Part shown: positions 1 through 6,742 of the stretch, piece after piece
Layout of the letters: every line of letters starts with the position of its first letter
Numbering within the stretch: the stretch's first letter is position 1
Source of the DNA: Flavobacteriales bacterium
GTDB taxonomy: Bacteria > Bacteroidota > Bacteroidia > NS11-12g > UBA955
NCBI GenBank assembly: GCA_947472115.1
Contig: CANIZU010000079.1
Location: 1-7,877, forward strand
Length of the DNA stretch: 7,877 nucleotides
Direction: 5' to 3'
Notes under the pieces: generated by a model
Seen by the model: only the letters and a program-made list of their open reading frames with translations
The model's database searches: none
What the model was told of the DNA's origin: nothing
Position numbers and translations under genes: made by a program

Positions 1-24
1 AATATGACCTTTTAATCCCTAGCG

Positions 25-1029
25 ATGAAAAAACACATTCTTACCCTCGCCCTTGCCGCTACCTTGCTCGCATCAAGCTGTAAGCGAAACAACAGTTCAT
101 TCGATGGTCCTAGCCTCAGCGATCTCAACGGTCAGTTTGGTATGTTACAGCCCTTCCAAGCCAGCAAATCTTCGGTGGATTTTTCAAAAGCCGAAACCGT
201 TGGCTTCACTGCCAAGTTTACCAAACTCTGTGATTGGACGATTCGCATCAAAGGAAGTAATTCTGGTGCGCAGAAATTTATCACCGGAAAAAGTAGAATT
301 ATCGATGCGTCAACGGCGACATGGAATGGTAGTACAACTGTTTTCCCGATGTTCAAAAACGAACCCTGCGTGGCGACTTTATTGGTGAAAGGTGTCACCG
401 ATACTTTTAATGTCACAATGGGAATTACTGGACTCCGAATCCCATCAGGTTTTGTAGTTTCTAACTTTGAATCAGGCATGAACCCGAAATGGACCACATT
501 TATTCAGTCGGGCGGCGCCATGGATTTCAAAATTCACAACGATCAATTCAACGTTGAAGGTAGCAATTATCTAAACATGGCTGGGACGGTGAATTGGGAC
601 TGGCTCATCGGCATGGTCGATTTCCCAGCATCAGCCTACGGAAAAACTACCTATCCATTAAGCACAGTGGGCGAAGACGTTTACTTCAACTGCCTGATTT
701 ACGGAAAGGCCAATACCAATGAAAGTCGGGTGTTATTTCAGTTCCGCGAAGACGACAACGCCAATGGAAAGTTTGATCCCGCCGGCGACGACCAATACGA
801 CAATGAACTAAGAATTACCTGGGAAGGGTGGAAATTGGTATCGTTCAAATACACGGATATGATTCACTTGGTAAACGGCGTTCCTGCGAGCAACAATGGA
901 AATAGTCGACATAACCCAAATTCATTGGTCATGGTAAGCATGTTGCATTTGGCCAATCCATCGAACGGCGCGGCGAGCACAAAAATCGACTGTATCATGT
1001 TCACAGAAAAAGGTCCGTTAGAGCTATAA
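25..1029 (+). CDS. Putative surface glycan-binding lipoprotein (SGBP-like)
   Basis: I do not recognise this 334-residue protein at named-family level. It opens with a lipoprotein signal: Lys2-Lys3, a hydrophobic stretch, then LLASSC with the acceptor Cys at residue 19. Residues about 45-137 look like an Ig/E-set beta domain. Residues about 142-330 look like a beta-sandwich of the galactose-binding type, opening with FESG and holding many aromatics (WDWLIG, ITWEGWKLVSF). An acidic Asn/Gly loop at 242-256 (EDDNANGKFD) could bind calcium, which is inference. It is first in a tight operon with a CBM-like protein, GH3 and GH16; its stop is two bases from the next start. That position and architecture match the non-catalytic SusE/SGBP-B-type lipoproteins of Bacteroidota PULs, which hold polysaccharide at the outer membrane. 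Residues after the Cys are basic (KR), not the acidic type often linked with surface export, so the outer face is not certain. The gene is confident; the function is moderate. Confidence 0.8.
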   Translation: MKKHILTLALAATLLASSCKRNNSSFDGPSLSDLNGQFGMLQPFQASKSSVDFSKAETVGFTAKFTKLCDWTIRIKGSNSGAQKFITGKSRIIDASTATWNGSTTVFPMFKNEPCVATLLVKGVTDTFNVTMGITGLRIPSGFVVSNFESGMNPKWTTFIQSGGAMDFKIHNDQFNVEGSNYLNMAGTVNWDWLIGMVDFPASAYGKTTYPLSTVGEDVYFNCLIYGKANTNESRVLFQFREDDNANGKFDPAGDDQYDNELRITWEGWKLVSFKYTDMIHLVNGVPASNNGNSRHNPNSLVMVSMLHLANPSNGAASTKIDCIMFTEKGPLEL

Positions 1030-1031
1030 CG

Positions 1032-1766
1032 ATGATGCATTGCCGAAAGGATAATTTAATCTCACCACTCCTTCACAGCTGTTGGCTTGGATTCGTCTGG
1101 GTTTTCCTTGTGATGTTTCCTAGTCGCAGTTTCGCGCAGACGGATACCAACGACATTCAAAAAATGGATACGGTTTCGGTGAAAGGAAAGTGGTTACATG
1201 CCAAAAAACAAGGACTATACGATTTGTCCTCGGCAGCTGAAAGTCCAAATATCAATGGGTTTTACGCGCTCCAACTAATGGACGAGGATTTAGGACAGCA
1301 AGTATGGATTTCCAAAGAACCCAAATGCGTTCAAATCAAAAAAGAAACAGGCAATGCCCAAAAAGGAAACAATTATATACGTTTAACTTGGGATAAAATT
1401 GGCGGCGGATGCACCTGGATTGGCATGGGGATCGGCTGGGACAACTGGCAACCCAAAGACATGAGCGGACTTCGCGATGCAGCCCGATTGTCGTTTCAGT
1501 TCAAGAGTACCAGCGATACACTTCGTTCCCTTCCCTTCGCAATCGCCTTTGAAGATTATACCGGCGCTCAATGTTGGTTGGGATTTTCGTCAAAATTGAT
1601 CACTACACCCATTTCGAGTAGCAGTTGGACAGAAGTCTCTATCCCTATGTCGATGTTCCCCTTCGAGTCCTTCAAAACCGACCCATCAATGATCAAACAA
1701 TTCATACTCCAATTGGAAGCCGATGGTGAAATTCTGATCGATAATATTTGCCTCAAACCGCTGTAA
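1032..1766 (+). CDS. Secreted CBM11/galactose-binding-like carbohydrate-binding protein
   Basis: This 244-residue protein has an N-terminal hydrophobic segment (about 13-30) and a probable signal peptidase I site after SFA at residue 35. It has no lipobox, so it is probably periplasmic or released. The mature part looks like one beta-sandwich module. Features include YIRLTWDKIGGGCTWIGMG, GWDNWQPKDM, a central AFEDYTGAQCWLGFS, then WTEVSIPMSMF and a closing ILIDNICL strand. This strand order and the WTxVxIPxSxF signature resemble CBM11 and related galactose-binding-like folds; CBM11 of Clostridium thermocellum binds beta-1,4 and mixed-linkage beta-glucans. No catalytic domain is attached, which is unusual because such modules are normally fused to enzymes. 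It starts two bases after the upstream stop; a second ATG at 1035 is equally possible. I infer a glycan-capture role beside GH3 and GH16. A structural rather than binding role cannot be excluded. Confidence 0.78.
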   Translation: MMHCRKDNLISPLLHSCWLGFVWVFLVMFPSRSFAQTDTNDIQKMDTVSVKGKWLHAKKQGLYDLSSAAESPNINGFYALQLMDEDLGQQVWISKEPKCVQIKKETGNAQKGNNYIRLTWDKIGGGCTWIGMGIGWDNWQPKDMSGLRDAARLSFQFKSTSDTLRSLPFAIAFEDYTGAQCWLGFSSKLITTPISSSSWTEVSIPMSMFPFESFKTDPSMIKQFILQLEADGEILIDNICLKPL

Positions 1767-1767
1767 A

Positions 1768-1800
1768 TTGGATTATCCCCAAAATTTAACGATACATTTT
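1768..1800 (+). promoter_or_regulatory. Possible weak internal promoter before the GH3 gene
   Basis: The 67-base gap before the GH3 gene is the only sizeable gap in the operon. It contains TTG (1768-1770), a 22-base spacer, and TACATTTT (1793-1800). This fits the Bacteroidota layout of TTG then TAnnTTTG except for the last base. It would start transcription about 27 bases before the GH3 start codon. AT-rich sequence gives such matches by chance, so this is a candidate only. Confidence 0.22.
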
Positions 1801-1833
1801 TCATGATTTCATAAACCTCAAATCAACTCTAGC

Positions 1834-4290
1834 ATGAAAACACTCATCTCCATGAATCCCCCGAAATTCCGTTCGATATTCTGCATATTGTTATTTTTAG
1901 CATTCTCGGCTTCCGTTGCAAACGGTCAGAATGAAAAACTTCAATCAACTCCTACTTCCTCCCCATTCGAAAAACTCATCGCTTCGATGTCGTTGGAAGA
2001 GAAAGTAGGCCAAATGACCCAAATCGATTTGGGTGTAATCGCAAAAGGGGCACCATGTGCGCTAACACAGCCGCAGACCATCGACACCGACAAACTTCGC
2101 ATCGCTTTTGAAAAATACCACGTTGGATCCATCCTAAATGTCGGTTGCGGCTCAGGAACAATCAGCCTAGAAAACTGGAAACAGATTCACAGCGAAATTG
2201 CGGCGGCCAACACGAAATACCTACCCAATGTGCCGGTTTTATTTGGCATTGACGCTATACACGGCGCCAACTACACGCAAGGAGCAACCATGTTCCCCCA
2301 GCAAATTGGTCAAGCTGCTACATGGAACCCCGATTTAATTACCCAAGCGGCCGAAATCACAGCTTACGAAGTCAGAGCAAGCGGTATTCCTTGGAACTTC
2401 TCCCCTGTTTTAGACTTAGGACGTCAGCCTTTATGGTCGAGGTTTTTTGAGACCTACGGCGAAGATGTTTTCCTAGCAAAATCAATGACATCGGCCTGCA
2501 TTCGAGGCTATCAGGGAAATAAAATGAGCCTAAATAATCCATCGGCATCGGGATTTCCTTCGTTAACACCGAACGACAAATCATTGGATATCACGGAATC
2601 TTTGCATTTGGAGAATTCCGCATCACAAGGCATCGACCCTTACCATGTATCGGCGTGTATGAAGCATTTTTTGGGATACAGCTACCCATTGAGTGGGAAG
2701 GATAGAACGCCCGCATGGATATCGGATCGTGAATTGAGGGAGTATTTCTTGCCCACTTTTGAAAAAGCGATAGAGGAAGGTGCACTTACGGTGATGATTA
2801 ACTCTGGGGAGATTAACGGAACGCCGGTTCACATCAACCCAGATATTTTAACCAAATTACTCCGCACAGAGTTGGGATTCAAGGGGTTGGCGGTGACGGA
2901 TTGGGAAGACATTTACAAATTGCAGACGACCCACAAAGTGGCGGCCTCGCTGCGCGAGGCCGTGAAACTAGCTATCAATGCCGGGATCGACATGTCGATG
3001 ACCCCCAATGATTATCAGTTCACGGAATTACTAATCGACCTAGTAAAATCGGGAGAAGTGCCGATGTCGAGAATCGACGAATCCGTAGCAAGAATCCTAC
3101 ACGTGAAGCAGCAATTGGGCTTATTCAATCCAACCGTAGTAACCTACCCCAACTTCGGAAGTGAGGATCATCAAAAAGCAGCCCTCGCCGCCGCCGAAGA
3201 AAGCATCACACTGCTAAAAAATAACAATGGGATTTTACCGCTGAACCCCAACCAAAACTTGTTCATTTTTGGAAACGCCGCCAACGACCTCAACATCCTC
3301 AACGGCGCATGGTCAAACACCTGGCAAGGAACCGATTCACAGTACCAACACAACCCCAACTACCCTACGATTCTAGAAGAACTCAGAGGTAACAATGCTT
3401 GGCAAGGAATAAAGTTTGGCAAGATCACCCATTTACAAGGCGGAGACATCAACAAACTCCTTTCAAAAAAACAGAAGAAAGAAATCAGCAGCACGCCCAC
3501 CGTTGCCATCTTCTGCCTTGGCGAAAAACCCGGCACGGAAATTCCGGGCAACATCAACGACCTTGAGGCCGAAATCGACCCAAATGATCGCGGCATCTAT
3601 GAATATTTCAAGTCAAAAAACATCCCCATCATATTGATATTGGTGACCGGAAGGCCTCGCATCGTCACTGAAATCACCAATGCCTCACAAGCCGTAATCC
3701 AAGCCTATTTGCCAGGAAATTCAGGCGGTACAGCCATCGTCAATGTCCTTTTGGGCACTACCAACCCATCCGGTAAATTGCCTTATACCTATCCAAAATT
3801 CGCAGGAGACATCGTTCACTACGACCATAAAAATGCGGAGAAAAACGATGTCTTTTTTGGCACCAAAGCCTACGATCCCTTGTTTGATTTTGGACATGGA
3901 CTGAGTTATACGACCTTTGAATTGAGCGACCTAAATATTAGCGAGGCGGAATTTCCTTCGGTGATTAAAGCTGTCACTCCCATCGAGAAAAACCTCGATG
4001 GAAAAGGGTATCAATGTCGAGTAAAAATTACCAATAGTGGAAAATTAGCCGGCAAAGAAGTCGTCCAAGTGTACTACCGCGATGAGTTCGCAAGCATCAC
4101 CCCGAGCAGTAAAAAACTCTGTGGTTTTGTCAAAACGCCACTTTTGCAACCTGGCGAAAGCTACCTAGCCGACATTTGGATTCCGCTCGCAAACCTCAGT
4201 TTTATAAACAAAGACCTCCAACGCATCATCGAACCCGGCGACGTAACCTTTATGGTTGGCGCACTGAGTCAAACCATTACCCTTAAGTAA
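1834..4290 (+). CDS. Glycoside hydrolase family 3 exo-beta-glucosidase
   Basis: An 818-residue GH3 enzyme that removes glucose from non-reducing ends of beta-glucans or their oligosaccharides. The signal peptide ends near ANG at residue 31, and the next residue is Gln, so it is exported, probably to the periplasm. A second in-frame ATG at 1852 would also keep the signal. The TIM-barrel domain (about 45-425) shows GIDAIHG (D140), LDLGRQPLWSR (R197), CMKHF (K277-H278), INSGEING and VTDWEDI, where D356 is the expected nucleophile. The alpha/beta sandwich follows. Its GEKPGTEIPGN matches the GExPxTExxGD loop of barley ExoI-type enzymes, which makes E569 the candidate acid/base. A fibronectin-III-like domain (about 725-815, KITNSGKLAGKEVVQVYY) closes the protein, as is usual in this GH3 class. 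A polar stretch of about 41 residues (229-269) between GYQG and the KHF motif looks longer than usual. GH16 begins six bases downstream, so the two are surely co-transcribed. The family is certain; linkage preference is not visible. Confidence 0.96.
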   Translation: MKTLISMNPPKFRSIFCILLFLAFSASVANGQNEKLQSTPTSSPFEKLIASMSLEEKVGQMTQIDLGVIAKGAPCALTQPQTIDTDKLRIAFEKYHVGSILNVGCGSGTISLENWKQIHSEIAAANTKYLPNVPVLFGIDAIHGANYTQGATMFPQQIGQAATWNPDLITQAAEITAYEVRASGIPWNFSPVLDLGRQPLWSRFFETYGEDVFLAKSMTSACIRGYQGNKMSLNNPSASGFPSLTPNDKSLDITESLHLENSASQGIDPYHVSACMKHFLGYSYPLSGKDRTPAWISDRELREYFLPTFEKAIEEGALTVMINSGEINGTPVHINPDILTKLLRTELGFKGLAVTDWEDIYKLQTTHKVAASLREAVKLAINAGIDMSMTPNDYQFTELLIDLVKSGEVPMSRIDESVARILHVKQQLGLFNPTVVTYPNFGSEDHQKAALAAAEESITLLKNNNGILPLNPNQNLFIFGNAANDLNILNGAWSNTWQGTDSQYQHNPNYPTILEELRGNNAWQGIKFGKITHLQGGDINKLLSKKQKKEISSTPTVAIFCLGEKPGTEIPGNINDLEAEIDPNDRGIYEYFKSKNIPIILILVTGRPRIVTEITNASQAVIQAYLPGNSGGTAIVNVLLGTTNPSGKLPYTYPKFAGDIVHYDHKNAEKNDVFFGTKAYDPLFDFGHGLSYTTFELSDLNISEAEFPSVIKAVTPIEKNLDGKGYQCRVKITNSGKLAGKEVVQVYYRDEFASITPSSKKLCGFVKTPLLQPGESYLADIWIPLANLSFINKDLQRIIEPGDVTFMVGALSQTITLK
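2942..2962. repeat. GC-rich perfect inverted repeat inside the GH3 gene
   Basis: Nine-base arms CGGCCTCGC and GCGAGGCCG flank a TGC loop. They fall in codons for Ala-Ser-Leu-Arg-Glu-Ala, in the barrel domain just after the nucleophile motif. The codons used (GCC, TCG, CTG, CGC, GAG, GCC) are much more GC-rich than those around them. Any function (RNA hairpin, pausing, protein site) is speculative. It could be chance coding sequence. Confidence 0.5.
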
Positions 4291-4296
4291 ATCAAA

Positions 4297-5172
4297 ATGA
4301 AAGACAGCATTATCCCCCGCCCTTCAAGAAAAAATTGGCTACTGAATGCCGGCATCGCAGGATTTATTGCCTTGGCGGCAGTTGGAACCTCTTGTGAGCA
4401 ATCCGATCCACCAACAGGAAAGCATGTGATCAAGGATTCAGGCGACCTAGTCTTTTCGGGTTATGGCTGGAAAATCAAATCAAGTACTACCCCCGTTGGA
4501 CCCGGCCCATGCTACTTCAATGGCGATAGCTGCGTTTGGGTGGATAAACAAGGCAGATTACACATGCAAATTGCATACATCAATGGCAAATGGCAAACGA
4601 GCGAAATCATTAATACCGCCAATACGGGTTATGGAACTTACATTTTTACCGTAGATAGCGACATTTCTAATTTTAATGATCGCGTAGTTCTTGGATTATT
4701 CACTTGGGACAATAATACCTTTATTGACCAGGGCAATAGCGAAGTGGATATTGAGTTTGCGAAGTGGTTTAAAGCATCGGACACACTAATGCTCACCACT
4801 TCGGTGCAGCCCGTTTCCTTTGAGAATGCTACGCCCTATGCCGAAAGGACTTACAAGCCCTTGATGCAGGTGAGTAAGCTCAAAAAAACATCGACACATG
4901 CTTTCAAATGGACACCAGACGAAATTACCTGGGCTAGTTATGCGGGCGATCAATATCCTGGAACGGAACAAATTGCCTCTTGGCGATTCGATAAATCAAA
5001 TCAATCACGCGTAAAGATTGAAGGGGGTATTTCCTCAAAACCGATTGTGATTCCGGCACCCGGAGCTACGACAAATGCGAGGATTAATCTTTGGCTGCTT
5101 AATGGGTTGCCACCGAGCGACAATAAGCCGGTGGAGGTGATATTAAAATCATTTGAATTTATTCCACAGTAA
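4297..5172 (+). CDS. Glycoside hydrolase family 16 endo-beta-glucanase lipoprotein
   Basis: A 291-residue GH16 enzyme with the concanavalin-A-like jelly roll (about 45-290). The catalytic motif is NSEVDIEFAKW: E149 is the nucleophile, D151 the assisting acid and E153 the acid/base. There is no extra residue in EVDIE, so it is the non-bulged form seen in licheninases and xyloglucan enzymes, rather than the EIDIME form of most laminarinases. Supporting signatures are the early FSGYGWKIKSS, a YGTYIFTV strand, VLGLFTWDN before the active site, and FKWTPDEITWASYAG after it. The N-terminus has a long basic start, a hydrophobic helix and a TSC site with Cys33 as probable lipidation residue; E34 and D37 follow, compatible with outer-surface export. 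In context it would cut mixed-linkage or other beta-glucan at the cell surface, feeding the GH3 enzyme. It is the last gene of the operon, directly before a strong terminator. GH16 membership is very sure; the exact substrate is inferred. Confidence 0.93.
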   Translation: MKDSIIPRPSRKNWLLNAGIAGFIALAAVGTSCEQSDPPTGKHVIKDSGDLVFSGYGWKIKSSTTPVGPGPCYFNGDSCVWVDKQGRLHMQIAYINGKWQTSEIINTANTGYGTYIFTVDSDISNFNDRVVLGLFTWDNNTFIDQGNSEVDIEFAKWFKASDTLMLTTSVQPVSFENATPYAERTYKPLMQVSKLKKTSTHAFKWTPDEITWASYAGDQYPGTEQIASWRFDKSNQSRVKIEGGISSKPIVIPAPGATTNARINLWLLNGLPPSDNKPVEVILKSFEFIPQ

Positions 5173-5178
5173 AGTAAA

Positions 5179-5212
5179 AAAAGAAAGGGGGCCAAATGGC
5201 CCCCTTTCTTTT
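5179..5212. terminator. Bidirectional intrinsic terminator between convergent genes
   Basis: A perfect 15-base-pair stem (5179-5193 with 5198-5212) encloses the four-base loop AAAT. The stem core is GGGGGCC paired with GGCCCCC. Its outer part is A-rich on the left and T-rich on the right, so either transcript ends in a U-rich tract. It lies 6 bases after the GH16 stop and 18 bases beyond the stop of the opposite-strand repeat-protein gene, so it can serve both. Confidence 0.93.
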
Positions 5213-5230
5213 GGAAATATAAATGAATGA

Positions 5231-6562
5231 TTATTTATTCAACACAAACTCCTTACGGATCGTACCCTTAGAAGTTGTAACGCTCACCATGTAAACACCG
5301 GCAGAATGCGCTGCCATATCAATGGTTTCGTTCACAGCAGCACCAGTCCAAGTTTTGCTGTATAATTTAACACCTTGAACATTATAAACTACAACGCTCA
5401 CAGTTTCTTTCTGTGTCAAGCCCATGCTCAAGTTAATAAAGCCTTGGGTTGGGTTAGGATATAAATTCAATGACGCGATATTCACGTTGTTCAAGCCAGT
5501 AGTAGCACAAGCATCACAAGACTCATAACAAACCGCTGTCAATACAGTTGGAGTAGTGAATTTCAAGAAGCGGTTGGTGAAACCTGAAGTGGTTTTAGTA
5601 CACTTAGATCCAGCAGTCAATGTTTCTTGACCTGTCCATCCATCCAAAGTGAATTTGTATTCGATAGAATCCACCGCGATAGGCAATTTTGCTTCCCAGA
5701 TACCATCTTTGTCAGCATCCGTCATCACATTGCAAGATCCACACCATCCGTTGAAGTTACCATTTACATATACACTGGTAAATGCAGCTCCTTTGTAGTT
5801 CTTCATATCAACTTTGAAAGTCACATCATTGGTACAAGCATCACAGCTAGCCCAACAAACATTGTCCAACGTCTTGTTGCCAGTCAATTTCACAAAACGA
5901 TTTGTGTAACCACCTGTAGTCTTAACACAAGGAGTACCTGCTGTCAATTTCTCATCATCTTTCCAGTTGTCAACCTCAAACTTGTATTCGATAGAATCAT
6001 CTGTCAAAGTCAAGGTAACACTGTAGATTTTGTCGCCATCAGGATCCGTCATCTTGTTCGCATTTCCAGACCAAGCATTGAAGGTTCCCGTAACAAAAAC
6101 ATCTGTAAATGTCTTGGTGTATTGCTTCATGTTGCAATTGAAAGTCACAGATTTACTAGTCACTTTGCTACAAGCAGAACAACTATTGTAACAAACCGTT
6201 GCCATCGTCACTGCCTTACCGGTCAATTTGATAAAACGGTTCGTGTATCCTGATGTCGTTTTAGTACAAGTAGTTCCAGCCGTTAAAGACTCCTGACCTG
6301 TCCATCCATCCAAAGTGAATTTGTATTCGATAGAATCCGCTTTGATGTTTACAGTTCCTTCCCAAACACCGTCTTTGTTGGCGTCAGTTAAAGGATTCGT
6401 TGATCCTGCCCATCCGTTGAAAGTTCCATTTACATAAACACTGGTGAAGGCCGCACCTGAGTAATTGTTCATGTCTACTTTAAAGGTGACATCTTGTGTA
6501 GATTGACCGATTGCGCTAAGCGACAACAAGCCAATCGATAAGAATGAGTACAATTTTTTCAT
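5231..6562 (-). CDS. T9SS-secreted protein with three cysteine-rich CBM48-like modules
   Basis: Starting at the ATG ending at 6562, the protein has 443 residues. An upstream TTG start at 6586 would put eight extra residues before an otherwise normal signal peptide (MKKLYSFLSIG...SAIGQ), so I reject it. Three modules follow at residues 24-131, 138-243 and 246-352. Each has VTF..DM, GxFNxW, a D-x-D/N-x-D acidic turn, DSIEYKF, then D-G/N-W. This matches the E-set glycogen-binding pattern of AMPK-beta/CBM48, and the two conserved Trp (51/87, 164/200, 273/309) match its sugar-binding Trp pair. Each module ends with TNRF(I/V/L)K and a C-x3-C-x2-C motif, plus a cysteine about 25 residues earlier. 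Residues about 362-443 (LNLYPNPTQGFINL ... GVYMVSV ... KEFVLNK) are a type A T9SS sorting domain, so it is exported across the outer membrane. I infer polysaccharide binding at the cell surface or in the matrix; no catalytic domain is visible. It converges on the beta-glucan operon but is a separate unit. Confidence 0.93.
   Translation of the reverse strand: MKKLYSFLSIGLLSLSAIGQSTQDVTFKVDMNNYSGAAFTSVYVNGTFNGWAGSTNPLTDANKDGVWEGTVNIKADSIEYKFTLDGWTGQESLTAGTTCTKTTSGYTNRFIKLTGKAVTMATVCYNSCSACSKVTSKSVTFNCNMKQYTKTFTDVFVTGTFNAWSGNANKMTDPDGDKIYSVTLTLTDDSIEYKFEVDNWKDDEKLTAGTPCVKTTGGYTNRFVKLTGNKTLDNVCWASCDACTNDVTFKVDMKNYKGAAFTSVYVNGNFNGWCGSCNVMTDADKDGIWEAKLPIAVDSIEYKFTLDGWTGQETLTAGSKCTKTTSGFTNRFLKFTTPTVLTAVCYESCDACATTGLNNVNIASLNLYPNPTQGFINLSMGLTQKETVSVVVYNVQGVKLYSKTWTGAAVNETIDMAAHSAGVYMVSVTTSKGTIRKEFVLNK
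5507..6493 (-). repeat. Three tandem coding repeats, each about 320 bases
   Basis: The units are 6170-6493 (module 1), 5834-6151 (module 2) and 5507-5827 (module 3), separated by 18 and 6 bases. Modules 1 and 3 are roughly three quarters identical in protein by eye, while module 2 is more divergent. At DNA level modules 1 and 3 share a perfect 45-base block (6294-6338 and 5628-5672), in the part encoding the DSIEYKF to GWTGQ region. This points to recent internal duplication or gene conversion between the outer modules. Confidence 0.9.
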
Positions 6563-6583
6563 TTGAGTATATTTAGTTTCTAA

Positions 6584-6614
6584 CAAACTTAATTGAAAAT
6601 TTAATTATTGTAAA
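6584..6614 (-). promoter_or_regulatory. Bacteroidota-type promoter for the repeat-protein gene
   Basis: On the minus strand TAAGTTTG (6584-6591) matches the Bacteroidota -7 consensus TAnnTTTG exactly. Nineteen bases further upstream is TTTA (6611-6614), one base from the -33 consensus TTTG. Transcription would begin close to 6577, leaving a short A-rich leader of about 15 bases before the ATG that ends at 6562. This placement supports the ATG start over the upstream TTG, which overlaps the -7 element. Confidence 0.62.
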
Positions 6615-6625
6615 TTAAACAATAA
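6605..6625. repeat. Inverted repeat over the minus-strand promoter (possible operator)
   Basis: TTATTGT (6605-6611) and its exact reverse complement ACAATAA (6619-6625) flank a seven-base spacer. The repeat covers the suggested -33 region of the repeat-protein promoter, where a dimeric regulator could bind. The region is very AT-rich, so a seven-base palindrome may arise by chance. Confidence 0.35.
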
Positions 6626-6742
6626 GATTTGTAAAGCATTTTTTCGCTTGTTTAATTTTTATTACCTCATTTTTATACAAAAAGCCCCCCAAAGTCTCAA
6701 CAAAATCAGCACGACCGCAAACAGGAAATTACAACAAGGAGT

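Noticed and set aside
1..15. Possible end of an upstream gene (stop TAA at 13-15, or TGA at 5-7 in another frame)
   Set aside because: Too few codons to choose a frame or name a product. A SusD-type gene would be expected from context only.
748..792. Dockerin or EF-hand in the first lipoprotein
   Set aside because: Only one acidic Asn/Gly loop is present, without flanking helices or a duplicated segment, so a dockerin is not supported.
5627..6253. 208-codon open frame on the + strand
   Set aside because: It is antisense to modules 1-3 of the repeat protein and its length follows from the repeated codon pattern there. It has no start context or recognisable domain.
5507..6493. CRISPR-like or other non-coding repeat array
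   Set aside because: The repeats are about 320 bases long, in frame, and encode protein modules; there are no short repeats with unique spacers.
6563..6586. TTG start adding eight residues to the repeat protein
   Set aside because: It overlaps the predicted -7 promoter element and puts extra residues before a complete MKK-type signal peptide.
6672..6700. C-run followed by A-rich stretch as a terminator
   Set aside because: There is no complementary arm for a stem, and no gene ends nearby.
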